60,168 bases of DNA from Phenylobacterium sp. (GCA_020402585.1 JADBZH010000034.1:1-60168); one strand, 5' to 3'; shown: positions 1-8,082, numbered from the stretch's first letter. Translations and numbers: made by a program. Notes: generated by a model from the letters alone, not told the origin.

Positions 1-1
1 C

Positions 2-199
2 CGGATGGGCGAGGTCGCGCCCGGCCGCAAGGGCCTGGTCGAAGTGGTGCTGCGGCCCGACATCTCCTGGGTCGGCCCGGCCCCGGACGCCGAAGCCCTG
101 GACGCCCTCCACGAGGCCAGCCACGCCGCCTGCTTCATCGCCAACTCGGTGAAGTTTGAAATCAGGGTCGAGGCGCCGTCTCCGCCAGCAGCGCCCTGA
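2..199 (+). CDS. OsmC/Ohr-family protein, C-terminal fragment (cut by window edge)
   Basis: Only the last ~65 codons lie in the window; the reading frame runs off the left edge, so the true start is upstream. The segment ACFIANSVKFEIRVE is typical of the C-terminal end of OsmC-like proteins, which reduce organic hydroperoxides with a conserved cysteine near this position. The tail overlaps the 3' end of the convergent vsr gene by 38 bases. The subfamily (Ohr, OsmC or YhfA type) cannot be told from this fragment. Confidence 0.7.
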   Translation, partial: RMGEVAPGRKGLVEVVLRPDISWVGPAPDAEALDALHEASHAACFIANSVKFEIRVEAPSPPAAP

Positions 200-593
200 G
201 CCTCTCCTCCAGCGTCGGCAGGGCCCGGGCCTTCAGCTCGCACTCCCAGACCGTCTCGACCCGCCATCCGGCCGACGCCAGGGCCTCAGCGTTCCGCGCA
301 TCCCGCGCCCGGTTGCCGTCGATCTTGGCCGTCCAGTAGTCCCGTCTCTCCTGCGGAACCCGGCTTCCCCGCGGGCAGTCGTGGCCGTGCCAGAAGCAGC
401 CGTGGACGAAGACCGCCAGGCGCCGGCCCGGCAGGACGATGTCCGGCCGGCCGGGCAGGTCGGCCCGGTGCAGGCGGTAGCGGGCGCCCAGCCGGGTCAG
501 GACCCGGCGGACGGTGCGCTCCGGGCCGGTATCGCGTGCCTTGACCCGCCGCATGACCGCCGAGCGGGTCGGCGGGTCAAAGACGTCGGGCAC
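162..593 (-). CDS. vsr: Very short patch repair endonuclease Vsr
   Basis: A 143-residue protein, the normal Vsr length. Vsr nicks 5' of the T in T:G mismatches that arise when 5-methylcytosine deaminates, starting short-patch repair. The family signature is clear: RPDIVL carries the catalytic aspartate, followed by VFVHGCFWHGHDCPRG with the metal- and DNA-contacting His/Trp/Cys residues, then a C-terminal WRVETVWECEL strand. The start is a GTG four bases after the cysK stop; the next in-frame ATG (codon 14) would remove a conserved N-terminal segment. It is therefore probably cotranscribed with cysK. A C5-cytosine methyltransferase lies 1 kb upstream on the same strand, the expected functional partner. 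Confidence 0.93.
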   Translation of the reverse strand: MPDVFDPPTRSAVMRRVKARDTGPERTVRRVLTRLGARYRLHRADLPGRPDIVLPGRRLAVFVHGCFWHGHDCPRGSRVPQERRDYWTAKIDGNRARDARNAEALASAGWRVETVWECELKARALPTLEERLRALLAETAPRP

Positions 594-597
594 GTCC

Positions 598-1578
598 TCA
601 GAGGCCGTCGAACAGGGCCGTTGAGAGGTAGCGCTCGGCGAAGGAGGGGATGATGGCGACGATGGTCTTGCCGGCGTAGTCGTCGCGGTCGGCCAGGTTG
701 AAGGCCGCCGTCAGGGCCGCGCCGGAGGAGATGCCCACCGGGATGCCCTCTTCCTTGGCGACCCGTCGGGCCATGGCGAAGCTGTCCTCGTTGGAGACCT
801 GGATGATCTCGTCGATCACGCCCCGGTCCAGAATGGAGGGCACGAAGCCCGCGCCGATCCCCTGGATCTTGTGCGGCGCCGGGTTGCCGCCGGACAGGAC
901 CGGCGAGGCCGCCGGCTCCACGGCCACCATCTTCAGGCCGGGCTTGCGCGCCTTCAGCACCTGGCCGACGCCGGTGATGGTGCCGCCCGTGCCGACGCCC
1001 GAGACCACGGCGTCCACCGCCCCGTCCGTATCGTTCCAGATCTCCTCGGCGGTGGAGACCCGGTGGATCAGGGGGTTGGAGGGGGTGTCGAACTGCTGGG
1101 GCATGACGGCGCCCGGAGTGGCCTCCACCAGCTCCCTGGCCCGGGCCACGGCGCCGGCCATGCCGCGCTCGGCGGGGGTCAGCTCCAGCTGGGCGCCCAG
1201 GAGCAGCAGCATCTTGCGGCGCTCGATGGACATGCTCTCGGGCATGCAGAGGATCAGCTTGTAGCCCTTGGAGGCGGCCACGAAGGCCAGGGCGATGCCG
1301 GTGTTTCCGCTGGTCGGCTCGATCAGGGTGGCGCCCGGCTTGATCAGGCCCTGGGCCTCCAGGCTCTCGATCATCGAGACGCCGATCCGGTCCTTCACCG
1401 AGGCGATGGGGTTGAAGAACTCCAGCTTGGCCAGGACCCGCCCCTTCGGCTTCAGGGCCCGGGTCAGGTTGGGCAGGGCCACCAGAGGGGTGTCGCCGAT
1501 GGTGTCGACGATGGACTCATAGACCTTGCCGCGGCCGGCGCGACGATAGCGGGCGGCGTCGTAGGCGGATTCAGCCAT
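598..1578 (-). CDS. cysK: Cysteine synthase A (O-acetylserine sulfhydrylase)
   Basis: A 326-residue PLP enzyme that makes L-cysteine from O-acetylserine and sulfide in the cytoplasm. The PLP lysine is Lys62 in NPIASVKDR. The substrate loop EPTSGNTGI (about residues 87-95), the phosphate-cup glycine loop [11 protein letters not shown] and the PVGISSGA segment are all intact. Length is usual for CysK, and the ATG follows a short leader. It sits between the methyltransferase gene (87 bp upstream) and vsr (4 bp downstream) on the same strand, so the three may share a transcript. CysK and CysM types are hard to separate from sequence alone, but the length favours CysK. Confidence 0.93.
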   Translation of the reverse strand: MAESAYDAARYRRAGRGKVYESIVDTIGDTPLVALPNLTRALKPKGRVLAKLEFFNPIASVKDRIGVSMIESLEAQGLIKPGATLIEPTSGNTGIALAFVAASKGYKLILCMPESMSIERRKMLLLLGAQLELTPAERGMAGAVARARELVEATPGAVMPQQFDTPSNPLIHRVSTAEEIWNDTDGAVDAVVSGVGTGGTITGVGQVLKARKPGLKMVAVEPAASPVLSGGNPAPHKIQGIGAGFVPSILDRGVIDEIIQVSNEDSFAMARRVAKEEGIPVGISSGAALTAAFNLADRDDYAGKTIVAIIPSFAERYLSTALFDGL

Positions 1579-1665
1579 GGCGAAGTCTCCGGAAAAGTGA
1601 AGGACGACCTTAGGCGCCCGGGCGTTTTTGGAAAGGCGGGTTTTCGCGGGGCCGGCGCAGGAAAT

Positions 1666-2787
1666 CTAAACCCGCGGCGCCGGCAGGGCGTCCAGCAGGG
1701 GCTCCAGCAGGGCGTCGGCCAGCCAGCGGACAGCGGGAACGCAGACCCCGTCGCCGGCCACATGCAGGGCGGCCGAGACCCCCCGCGGCAGGACATAGGC
1801 CTCGGGCAGGCCCATCAGCCGGGCCGCCTCCCGGGGGGTGAGCAGGCGGGTGCGCACACGCCCGTCCTCGACCAGGACCAGGGACTGGCGGGAGGAGCCG
1901 CCCCGGGGTGTGCGCAGGCAGCCCGCGAGGCCGTCGAACCGGGCCTCGGCCCTCTGGACGCTTTGCCCCCCCTCCCGCCGGGTGCGCCGGAACAGCCCTC
2001 CGATCTGGCGGCCGCCCGCCGCCCTCAGGGCTTCCAGCCGGGCCCTCTGGACGGGCGACATCATGGCGAGGAGCCGCAGGGTCAGCTCGGGCGGATGCCA
2101 GGCGACCTGGTCGTCCGGCTCCAGGAGGTCGGCCAGGATGGTGTTGCGCACCGCCGGGGCCCGCAGGGACCAGTCGGCCCAGGCGGTCCGCGCCACCCCC
2201 TCCAGCCGGTCCCGCGCCCGGGCCACCGCCGGGGTGACGAAGGCCCCGCCGCCGCAGAGGGCCGGGGGCGGCTCCCCCCGGAAGGCGACGACGAAGAGGC
2301 GGGGCCGCGACTGGGGGGTGAAGTCGGCCGCGTCGGCCTCCAGGGCGCCGACGCGATAGCCGCGCCCGGCCAGGGCGGCGCAGAGGGCGGCGAAGTCCGC
2401 CCCTCCCCGGGAGGTGAGCAGGCCGACGACGTTCTCCACTACGATCAGGGGCGGCGCCCGACCCGCCGCGTCCAGGGCCTCCATCAGCCGCCAGAAGCCA
2501 AAGAAGGCCGACGACCGCCCCCCCGACAAACCCGCCCGGCCGCCGGCCAGACTGAAATCCTGGCAGGGCGAGGAGGCCCAGGCCAGGTCCGCCCCCGGCA
2601 GATCCTCCGCCGAAAGCGTCCAGACATCCTCACCGGAAAAGTGCGCCGCCGCGTCCGGGAAGTTGGCCCGGTAAGCCGCCCCCTTCACCGGGTCGAAATC
2701 ATTGGCGAACCGGCAGGCCCAGCCCGGCCCCAGCCCCAGCCGCGCCATGCCCCCGCCTGCAAAGAACTCCAGGAAACTGCGACTCAT
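1666..2787 (-). CDS. DNA (cytosine-5-)-methyltransferase, solitary
   Basis: A 373-residue C5-cytosine DNA methyltransferase. Motif I FFAGGGMARLGLG binds SAM. Motif IV SSPCQDF carries the catalytic Cys75. Motif VI is VVENVVG, motif VIII is QSRPRLFVVA, and a GDGVCVPAVRWLADALL motif X closes the protein. The variable target-recognition region lies between VIII and X, so the methylated sequence cannot be predicted. The frame is open 49 codons upstream of the chosen ATG, but that part is non-conserved and runs into the TetR gene; starting at MSRSF puts motif I at the N-terminus as is usual. No restriction enzyme gene is adjacent. It is 43 bp downstream of the TetR gene, with cysK-vsr following. 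Confidence 0.9.
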   Translation of the reverse strand: MSRSFLEFFAGGGMARLGLGPGWACRFANDFDPVKGAAYRANFPDAAAHFSGEDVWTLSAEDLPGADLAWASSPCQDFSLAGGRAGLSGGRSSAFFGFWRLMEALDAAGRAPPLIVVENVVGLLTSRGGADFAALCAALAGRGYRVGALEADAADFTPQSRPRLFVVAFRGEPPPALCGGGAFVTPAVARARDRLEGVARTAWADWSLRAPAVRNTILADLLEPDDQVAWHPPELTLRLLAMMSPVQRARLEALRAAGGRQIGGLFRRTRREGGQSVQRAEARFDGLAGCLRTPRGGSSRQSLVLVEDGRVRTRLLTPREAARLMGLPEAYVLPRGVSAALHVAGDGVCVPAVRWLADALLEPLLDALPAPRV

Positions 2788-2830
2788 GGGCGCCAGCATA
2801 GGCGCCGGAAGGGGCGGTGGCGACGGGGCT

Positions 2831-3391
2831 TCAGATCCCGAATGCCCGGTGGATGGCCTCCGCCAGAACCTTCGAAGCGGCGGCGTCAGGGACGCCGAGG
2901 TCCGTGAGCTCGCCCTCGGCGCAAGCATCGGCAAGACGCTCCAGGGTCAGGAGATCCGCAGCGACGCTGGGGAAACTGCGGCCGGAGAGGTGGGGCAACC
3001 TCGCCGTCAGCCGATCTATCTGGAGCCTCCGGCTCTCGGCGCGGGCTGATCGGATGGCGGGATCCGTGAGCGAAAGCGTCCGCAGGGATCGACGAAAGTT
3101 CCTGGAGACGCGGTGACTCGCGATCAGGACCTCTGCGGCGGCCTCCGCATCCCGCACCTCATCCAGAAGGCTGAGTTCCTCCTGGATCCAGCCCTGGTAG
3201 ACCGCCAGGAAGATGGCCTGCTTGTCCTTGAAGTGGCGATAAAAGGTCTGAGGCGCAAATCCCGCCCGGGCGGCGATCCGGTTGGTGTGGGTGGTCTCGT
3301 ACCCCGGATCTTCGAACTCCAGCCGCGCAGCCTTGAGCAGGGCGGCGCGGGTCGCATCCGGTTGTCGGCGGGGAGTTTTTGAAGAGGCCAT
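2831..3391 (-). CDS. TetR/AcrR-family transcriptional regulator
   Basis: A 186-residue regulator. The N-terminal helix-turn-helix spans roughly residues 35-54 (TNRIAARAGFAPQTFYRHF, the TetR recognition-helix pattern) and is followed by the KDKQAIFLAVY linker. The remaining ~130 residues form a divergent all-helical ligand domain whose ligand is unknown. It is transcribed away from the exported alpha/beta hydrolase at 3480. Two perfect inverted repeats lie in the 88-bp gap, so it most likely represses that hydrolase and itself. It could also affect the downstream methyltransferase by read-through. Confidence 0.9.
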   Translation of the reverse strand: MASSKTPRRQPDATRAALLKAARLEFEDPGYETTHTNRIAARAGFAPQTFYRHFKDKQAIFLAVYQGWIQEELSLLDEVRDAEAAAEVLIASHRVSRNFRRSLRTLSLTDPAIRSARAESRRLQIDRLTARLPHLSGRSFPSVAADLLTLERLADACAEGELTDLGVPDAAASKVLAEAIHRAFGI

Positions 3392-3412
3392 GCGCTTTCC
3401 TCGCGCAACGGA

Positions 3413-3425
3413 TTGACGGCGTCAA
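3413..3425. promoter_or_regulatory. Candidate TetR operator 1 (13-bp perfect palindrome)
   Basis: TTGACG-G-CGTCAA is a perfect palindrome in the gap between the divergent TetR and hydrolase genes. Its left arm also reads as a good -35 hexamer for the hydrolase, so a bound repressor would cover the promoter. Function is inferred from position and symmetry. Confidence 0.5.
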
Positions 3426-3432
3426 ATCTTGA

Positions 3433-3448
3433 GTGATACAGATATCAC
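3433..3448. promoter_or_regulatory. Candidate TetR operator 2 (16-bp inverted repeat)
   Basis: GTGATA-CAGA-TATCAC is an inverted repeat with perfect 6-bp arms, 20 bp downstream of the first palindrome. It is where a -10 element for the hydrolase promoter would be expected. TetR proteins commonly bind operators of this size. Which of the two sites is the real operator is unknown. Confidence 0.5.
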
Positions 3449-3479
3449 ATATGATCAGGAGGAGGAGGAGGAGACAGGC

Positions 3480-4517
3480 ATGCGCCCAGTTAACATCCGA
3501 CGCATAGGCGCCGGGGTCTTGGCCCTCGCGGGCGCCACGGCTCTGAGCCTCGTCCTCATGAATTCGCGCGAAGCCCACGGGCAGACCGAAGCACAGACCG
3601 GCGCGGAAATTCGGCAGGCAGCATCGACAATGGCGGCGGACAGGCCCACCGCTGCGCAATGGAAGGCCATGGGGAAGCAGTTCTCATTCCAAGATCAATC
3701 GGTGTTCTATATCGACCTAGGCGCCGGGTCGGCCACACTGGCGATTCATGGTTACCCGACGTCGTCCTGGGATTTCCGGCTTATCGCCGAAAAACTGGGC
3801 CAGCGGAGCAGGTTCGTAGCGCTGGATCTTCCAGGCTTCGGGTACTCGGGAAAATCCGACCAGGCGAGCTACACGATCGTGCGTCAGGCGGACGCCGTAT
3901 CGGCCTTGGCGGCGCACCTTGGTGTCAATCGGGTTCGACTGATAGGTTCAGACATCGGCGTCGCGGTCGTACAGGAACTGATGTCACGCGAACGGGCGCA
4001 AGCCCTGCCCTACGAGATTGAGTCGGTGGTTCTGATCAACGGCTCCCTCTTTGCAGACCAGTTCAAACCGAGCGCTTCCCAAACGGCGCTCCTCAGCCCT
4101 CTCGGAGGACTCGTGAACCGGCGCGCGTCCGAAGAAGCCGTCATGAGCGGGCTAATCCAGATCACAGGCCCTGAAAGGCGGATTCCCGAAAGCGAATTCC
4201 TCGAGGTCTGGAAGCTTCTGAACCACCCGGGGGAGTCCAGGCTCCTGCACAAGACCCTGCCCACGGTCGCGGAGCGAAAGGAGAGTGAACCCCGGTGGAC
4301 AGAAGCACTCTGCGAATCGACGATGCCCCTGATGCTGGTTGTGGGCCTTTCCGATCCGACTGCAGGGAAGGATATGGTCACCGCCACGGAGGACCGCTGC
4401 AAGGGTTCGCGCCGTTTTCAATCCCTCCAACTCGACCGGGCCGGGCACTTCCCCCACCTGGAGTACGCTGAGGAGACCGCGCAAGGCATACTCGCTTGGT
4501 CGGAGGGCGGCTATTGA
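3480..4517 (+). CDS. Exported alpha/beta-fold hydrolase with Asp nucleophile (epoxide hydrolase/dehalogenase-like)
   Basis: A 345-residue hydrolase starting at MRPVNIRR. The ATG is chosen because a purine-rich GGAGGAGGAGGAG ribosome site ends just before it; the in-frame TTG at 3429 lies in the operator region. Residues 1-34 form a positively charged, hydrophobic export signal ending in AHG, so the protein is probably periplasmic or membrane-anchored. The oxyanion segment is HGYPTSSW (90-97). The nucleophile elbow GSDIG puts Asp158, not Ser, at the active site, as in epoxide hydrolases and haloalkane dehalogenases, but the Trp that follows Asp in true dehalogenases is Ile. The catalytic His is in RAGHFPHLE. 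The divergent TetR gene suggests induction by its substrate. Confidence 0.82.
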   Translation: MRPVNIRRIGAGVLALAGATALSLVLMNSREAHGQTEAQTGAEIRQAASTMAADRPTAAQWKAMGKQFSFQDQSVFYIDLGAGSATLAIHGYPTSSWDFRLIAEKLGQRSRFVALDLPGFGYSGKSDQASYTIVRQADAVSALAAHLGVNRVRLIGSDIGVAVVQELMSRERAQALPYEIESVVLINGSLFADQFKPSASQTALLSPLGGLVNRRASEEAVMSGLIQITGPERRIPESEFLEVWKLLNHPGESRLLHKTLPTVAERKESEPRWTEALCESTMPLMLVVGLSDPTAGKDMVTATEDRCKGSRRFQSLQLDRAGHFPHLEYAEETAQGILAWSEGGY

Positions 4518-4632
4518 ACCTCCCGCAGCAGCCTCGCGGAGGTCCATGGCATACCGCCCGGGGCGGACGATCAAGCGGGTTTGAATGGCGAAAGACGGTC
4601 TCTGCAGGGGCTGGAGCGAAAGAGGCGTGACC

Positions 4633-5490
4633 ATGATCGACCTTCCAGCACTCAGCCCGGCGAACGACCTGAGGGAGGTCCAGTTGCTCGAAGTCCGGGG
4701 GGCGACCCTCAATGTCATTCGCTGTGGGTCGGGCCCTCCGGTCGTCTGCCTGCACGCGACAGGTCACGGCGCCCGGGACTTCGACCGGCTGACCCAACGA
4801 CTGGGCGGGGATTTCACATTTTTCTCCCTCGACTGGCCGGGCCAGGGAGACAGCCAGCGTGAGGCGATACCGGCCAGCGCCGGGCGATATGCCGAGCTGG
4901 TGGGCGGCGCCCTGGAGGCCCTGGATCTCAAGGACGCCATCCTCCTGGGAAATTCCATCGGCGGCGCCGCGGCCATACTCTGCGCCGCAAGCCATCCCGA
5001 CCGGGTGCGCGGCCTCGTCCTGTGTAACTCCGGCGGTCTCATCCCGGTGAACCTCTTCATCAGGATGTTCTGCCGTCACATGGCCAGGCGATTTGAGAAA
5101 GGGGCGGCGGGGGACCCCGCCTTCCCGGCCTGGTTCAGGCGTTTCTACCGTCAGGTCCTGCCGCTCCCGGAGGCGGCCTGGCGCCGGGAGGAGATCGTCG
5201 CCGCAGGCGCGCGAACGGCGCCCGTCCTTGCACAGGCCTGGCGCAGCTTCGCGGAGCCTGCGGCGGACCTCCGTCCGGTCCTCAAGGGTCTTTCCGCGCC
5301 CGTTCTCTTCGCCTGGGGATTGAGGGACCGGATCCTGCCCTGGTTCCTGGTCAGGGGGCTCGCCCGTCGGATCCCGGGGGCGCGGATCGCCCTCTTCGAC
5401 GCCGGCCACTCAGCCTTCCTCGAGACGCCCGAGGCCTTCGACGCCGCCTTCCTGGATTTCGCCCGCAGCCTCAGGGGCCCGGGGACCTGA
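4633..5490 (+). CDS. Alpha/beta-fold hydrolase (Ser nucleophile)
   Basis: A 285-residue cytoplasmic-looking hydrolase. Start: the ATG at 4633 follows AAAGAGG at a good distance; an ATG 48 bases upstream gives a non-conserved extension. LHATGHGARDFD forms the oxyanion hole, and the elbow GNSIGG places the nucleophile at Ser108. The acid is in GLRDRILP and the His in DAGHSAFLE, so the triad is complete. The pattern resembles C-C bond hydrolases (MhpC/BphD) and lipase-like members, but the substrate cannot be assigned. It lies 115 bp after the exported hydrolase on the same strand and may be read from the same TetR-controlled promoter. Confidence 0.83.
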   Translation: MIDLPALSPANDLREVQLLEVRGATLNVIRCGSGPPVVCLHATGHGARDFDRLTQRLGGDFTFFSLDWPGQGDSQREAIPASAGRYAELVGGALEALDLKDAILLGNSIGGAAAILCAASHPDRVRGLVLCNSGGLIPVNLFIRMFCRHMARRFEKGAAGDPAFPAWFRRFYRQVLPLPEAAWRREEIVAAGARTAPVLAQAWRSFAEPAADLRPVLKGLSAPVLFAWGLRDRILPWFLVRGLARRIPGARIALFDAGHSAFLETPEAFDAAFLDFARSLRGPGT

Positions 5491-5494
5491 GCCC

Positions 5495-5812
5495 TTATCT
5501 CAGCCGCACCGCCGTGCCGGTGGCCGAGACCATCAGCATGCTGCCTGAGCCCAGGGTCTCATAGTCGAGGTCCACGCCCACCACGGCGTTGCCGCCCCTG
5601 CGGCGGGCCTCGTCGCACATCTCCTTCAGGGCGATCTCCCGGGCGTCCCGCATGGCCGATTCATAGGCCCGGGAACGGCCGCCGACGATGTCCGTCAGGC
5701 CGGCCAGGAGGTCGCGGAAGATGTTGGCCCCGATGATGGCCTCGCCGGTGACGACGCCGAGGGTCTCGGCGATCTCATGCCCGGCGATCTGGGGGGTGGT
5801 CGAAGTCAGCAT
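5495..5812 (-). CDS. YbjQ/UPF0145-family protein
   Basis: A 105-residue protein of the YbjQ (heavy-metal-binding-domain-like, UPF0145) family, whose members assemble into small oligomeric rings; their biological role is not settled. Family features seen are [16 protein letters not shown] near the N-terminus, GGRSRAYE, an amphipathic helix [19 protein letters not shown], and the closing [10 protein letters not shown] strand. The start at MLTSTT gives the usual family length; the longer frame adds a non-conserved arginine-rich lead. It ends 4 bp from the convergent hydrolase, so the two share a termination zone. Confidence 0.85.
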   Translation of the reverse strand: MLTSTTPQIAGHEIAETLGVVTGEAIIGANIFRDLLAGLTDIVGGRSRAYESAMRDAREIALKEMCDEARRRGGNAVVGVDLDYETLGSGSMLMVSATGTAVRLR

Positions 5813-5970
5813 CTGGGTCTCCGTGTTTGACCGCCCTCCAAGATGGGGCGCCCCGGCGGCGGACGGAAGGCGCGCGCCCCTCCGCAATGTCGCGGGGTTG
5901 CCCCCACGCTAGGATGAGCGCCTGATGGCTCCATGACCGGGCGGGGCGGGCCCACACGCAGGAGAGGTTG

Positions 5971-7206
5971 ATGTCCCCGTTTCTCGCCTTCATCGCCGCC
6001 GGCGGCCTGCTCCTTTCCGCCGCCCAGCCCGGGAGCCAGGGCCTCGCGCCCTCCCCCGCCGGCGCCTATCCGGTCGTCGGAACGGCGCAGGACCGGTGCT
6101 ACCGCGAGACCGGCGAGGTCATCGCCTGCCCGGCGCCGGGGGCCTTCCTGTCCGGCCAGGACGCTCAGCACCCCGGCCGCAAGCCCGCCTATCGCGATCT
6201 GGGCGACGGTACGGTCTCGGACCTGGTGACCGGGTTGGTCTGGGCCAGGGCGCCCAGCGCGCCAATGGCCTTCGCTGACCTGGAGGCCTTCGCCCGCGCC
6301 AGCCGGCTCGGCGGCCATGACGACTGGCGCATCCCCACCATCCGCGAGCTCTATTCGCTCATCGATTATCGCGGCGGCTACACGGGCGATCCCGGCGCCT
6401 CGCGGCCCTATATCGACACCTCCGTCCTCGCCTTCGCCTATGCGGCGGGCTCAGGCCTGGGCGACGCCGCGCACGGCCGACGACCCATCGACGTGCAGGA
6501 GTGGAGCGCCACCCGTTATGCCGGTCGGACGATGGGCCGTGATGAAACCGTCTTTGGCGTCAACTTCGCCGACGGCCGGATCAAGGGCTATCCGGTCCTG
6601 GACCCGGCCAACCGCATGCAAACGCCCCACCGGCTGGCAGTTCGGCTGGTCAGGGGCCCCGCATACGGCCTGAATGACTTCCATCCGGACGCCGAAACCG
6701 TGACCGACCGGGCGACCGGCCTCATCTGGCAGCGGCGCGAGGCCGCGGGCGCCCTGAGCTGGGCCAGGGCCCTGGCCTATTGCGACGGCCTGTCGCTGGG
6801 CGGCCACCAGGACTGGCGCCTTCCCCACGCCAAGGAACTCCACTCGATTGTCGACTATTCCCGCATTCCGGCCCTCGACCCGGTGTTCGCCCTGAGCGGC
6901 CGCGACGTCTATCTCTGGTCCTCCACCACCCATCTTGAGGGTCCGCCGCCAGAGGCGGAACGGAACCGCGCGTTCTCAAGGACCGGCGAGTTGGCCGTCT
7001 ATGCAGCGATCGGGCCGGCCATGGGATACATGGAGGCGCCGCCCGGATCGGGGCGGCGGCAATGGATGGACGTCCACGGCGCCGGCTCCATGCGAAGCGA
7101 CCCGAAGACGGCGAGGCCCGGCGCCTTCCCCTCAGGCTTCGGCCCCCAGGGCGACGACATCCGCGGCGACAACCACGTCCTCTGCGTCCGCGACCTGCCC
7201 GGGTAA
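5971..7206 (+). CDS. Exported protein with two DUF1566 (Lcl-like) domains
   Basis: A 411-residue protein with an N-terminal signal peptide (SPFLAFIAAGGLLLSAAQ). It carries two related C-type-lectin-like DUF1566 units. The first has VSDLVTGLVWAR...GHDDWRIPTIRELYSLIDY (about residues 79-135), the second VTDRATGLIWQRR...GGHQDWRLPHAKELHSIVDYSR (about 238-295). Both end in a YLWSS/EWSAT strand and a VRLVRG/CVRDLPG tail. Such domains occur in secreted and surface proteins, including the Legionella collagen-like protein Lcl, and may bind glycans; a function here is not known. AGGAGAGG precedes the ATG; a TTG three bases earlier is also possible. It is divergent from the YbjQ gene. Confidence 0.8.
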   Translation: MSPFLAFIAAGGLLLSAAQPGSQGLAPSPAGAYPVVGTAQDRCYRETGEVIACPAPGAFLSGQDAQHPGRKPAYRDLGDGTVSDLVTGLVWARAPSAPMAFADLEAFARASRLGGHDDWRIPTIRELYSLIDYRGGYTGDPGASRPYIDTSVLAFAYAAGSGLGDAAHGRRPIDVQEWSATRYAGRTMGRDETVFGVNFADGRIKGYPVLDPANRMQTPHRLAVRLVRGPAYGLNDFHPDAETVTDRATGLIWQRREAAGALSWARALAYCDGLSLGGHQDWRLPHAKELHSIVDYSRIPALDPVFALSGRDVYLWSSTTHLEGPPPEAERNRAFSRTGELAVYAAIGPAMGYMEAPPGSGRRQWMDVHGAGSMRSDPKTARPGAFPSGFGPQGDDIRGDNHVLCVRDLPG

Positions 7207-7209
7207 CGG

Positions 7210-7247
7210 CCCTGCAGCAGGCGGGCGCGACCTCGGCGTCAGCACAG
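7210..7247 (+). repeat. Imperfect direct repeat, copy A (left flank of WYL-Rid unit)
   Basis: This 38-bp stretch matches 8601-8638 at 33 of 38 positions in the same orientation, with shared blocks GGCGGGCGCG and CCTCGGCGTC. It lies between the DUF1566 stop and the WYL gene 3' end. Together the two copies bracket a 1.35-kb unit. Confidence 0.6.
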
Positions 7248-7277
7248 GGGACCAGGTCGGCCACACTGGCCGAGCCC

Positions 7278-8000
7278 TCAGCTTCCCTGTCGCGCCTGGA
7301 ATGGGCACACGTCGTTCTCGAAGGGGACCCGTTTCTTGCGGAAGGTCGAATCGTCGAGAACGACGGGCCTGCCGATTCGATCCATCCGAAAGCGCCGGAA
7401 GTCAGCGCGGGTTGGGTCCCAGGCCACAAGATACCAGAGCGGCGGCAGGATCAGCATGGCTTGCGGTTCGACCTCGCGGACGGTGCGAGCGCCATTCGCG
7501 TCCCGGTAATCGAAGCGCAGGAGCCGTTGCTGAAGAAACGCCAACTCAAAGGCGGGAAGCAATTCGGAGTCGACAGGGCCGGCGTCTGAGATGTCCTGCA
7601 ACGGCGACAGCCGCCCGATATGCAGACAGTCGAGAAGCGCGCGCAGCTCGCGCACCTTCTCCGGTGTCAGGGCGCGTTCGATCTTGGCGAGGCCGGCGTC
7701 GGCCACGTCGGCGAAGGGAAAGGTCTGCGCGTCACGCATCGTGGCCACGCTGATCAAGAGCGCAAACACTTCGACAACGGAAACCTGAGAGGCGGTCTGA
7801 AGGGAGCTCGGGTCAAGATGAAGACCGCCTCCCGGGCCACATTCAGAGTGAATGACGAAGCCCTGATCGCGAAGGGCGACGATGTCACGCAGCACTGTGC
7901 GGCGTGACACGCCGACCTCGACCGCAAGCTCGCTGACGGTCGCGACCGATGTGCGCCTGAGGGTGCGAATGATCGCGTCCTGACGAGCTCGAATGGTCAC
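7278..8000 (-). CDS. HTH/WYL-domain transcriptional regulator
   Basis: A 240-residue regulator. The N-terminal winged HTH (about residues 6-60) includes VSELAVEVGVSRRTVLRDIVALRDQG, the DeoR/YafY pattern. The C-terminal WYL domain contains LLRFDYRDANG, MLILPPLWYLVAWDPTRADFRRFRMDRI and is the usual ligand-sensing part. WYL regulators respond to small molecules or nucleic acids and often control the divergent neighbour, here an exported Rid-family protein 82 bp away. The start is a GTG; no in-frame ATG lies close upstream. The gene has moderately lower G+C than the flanking core genes and sits inside the 7210/8601 direct repeat, so it may have been acquired together with its partner. Confidence 0.88.
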   Translation of the reverse strand: MTIRARQDAIIRTLRRTSVATVSELAVEVGVSRRTVLRDIVALRDQGFVIHSECGPGGGLHLDPSSLQTASQVSVVEVFALLISVATMRDAQTFPFADVADAGLAKIERALTPEKVRELRALLDCLHIGRLSPLQDISDAGPVDSELLPAFELAFLQQRLLRFDYRDANGARTVREVEPQAMLILPPLWYLVAWDPTRADFRRFRMDRIGRPVVLDDSTFRKKRVPFENDVCPFQARQGS

Positions 8001-8026
8001 GGCGACGACATAGCATGAATGGTGAC
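7991..8026. promoter_or_regulatory. Candidate WYL operator (GAATGGTNAC direct repeat)
   Basis: GAATGGTCAC (7991-8000) and GAATGGTGAC (8017-8026) are direct repeats with one mismatch, 26 bp apart, across the start of the WYL gene and its divergent promoter. The spacing puts both on one helix face (about 2.5 turns). A regulatory role is inferred only. Confidence 0.35.
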
Positions 8027-8082
8027 AGTTCTTGGCTCCATTCTCGCCTATGCAGCGTCGGGTTCAATCCAAAGGAGCCCAC

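Noticed and set aside
871..2907. 678-codon open frame on the plus strand over cysK and the methyltransferase
   Set aside because: Composition is shadow-like, and both minus-strand genes are complete with all motifs.
2788..2934. Longer N-terminus for the C5 methyltransferase
   Set aside because: The added 49 residues are not conserved and overlap the TetR gene; motif I starts right after the chosen ATG.
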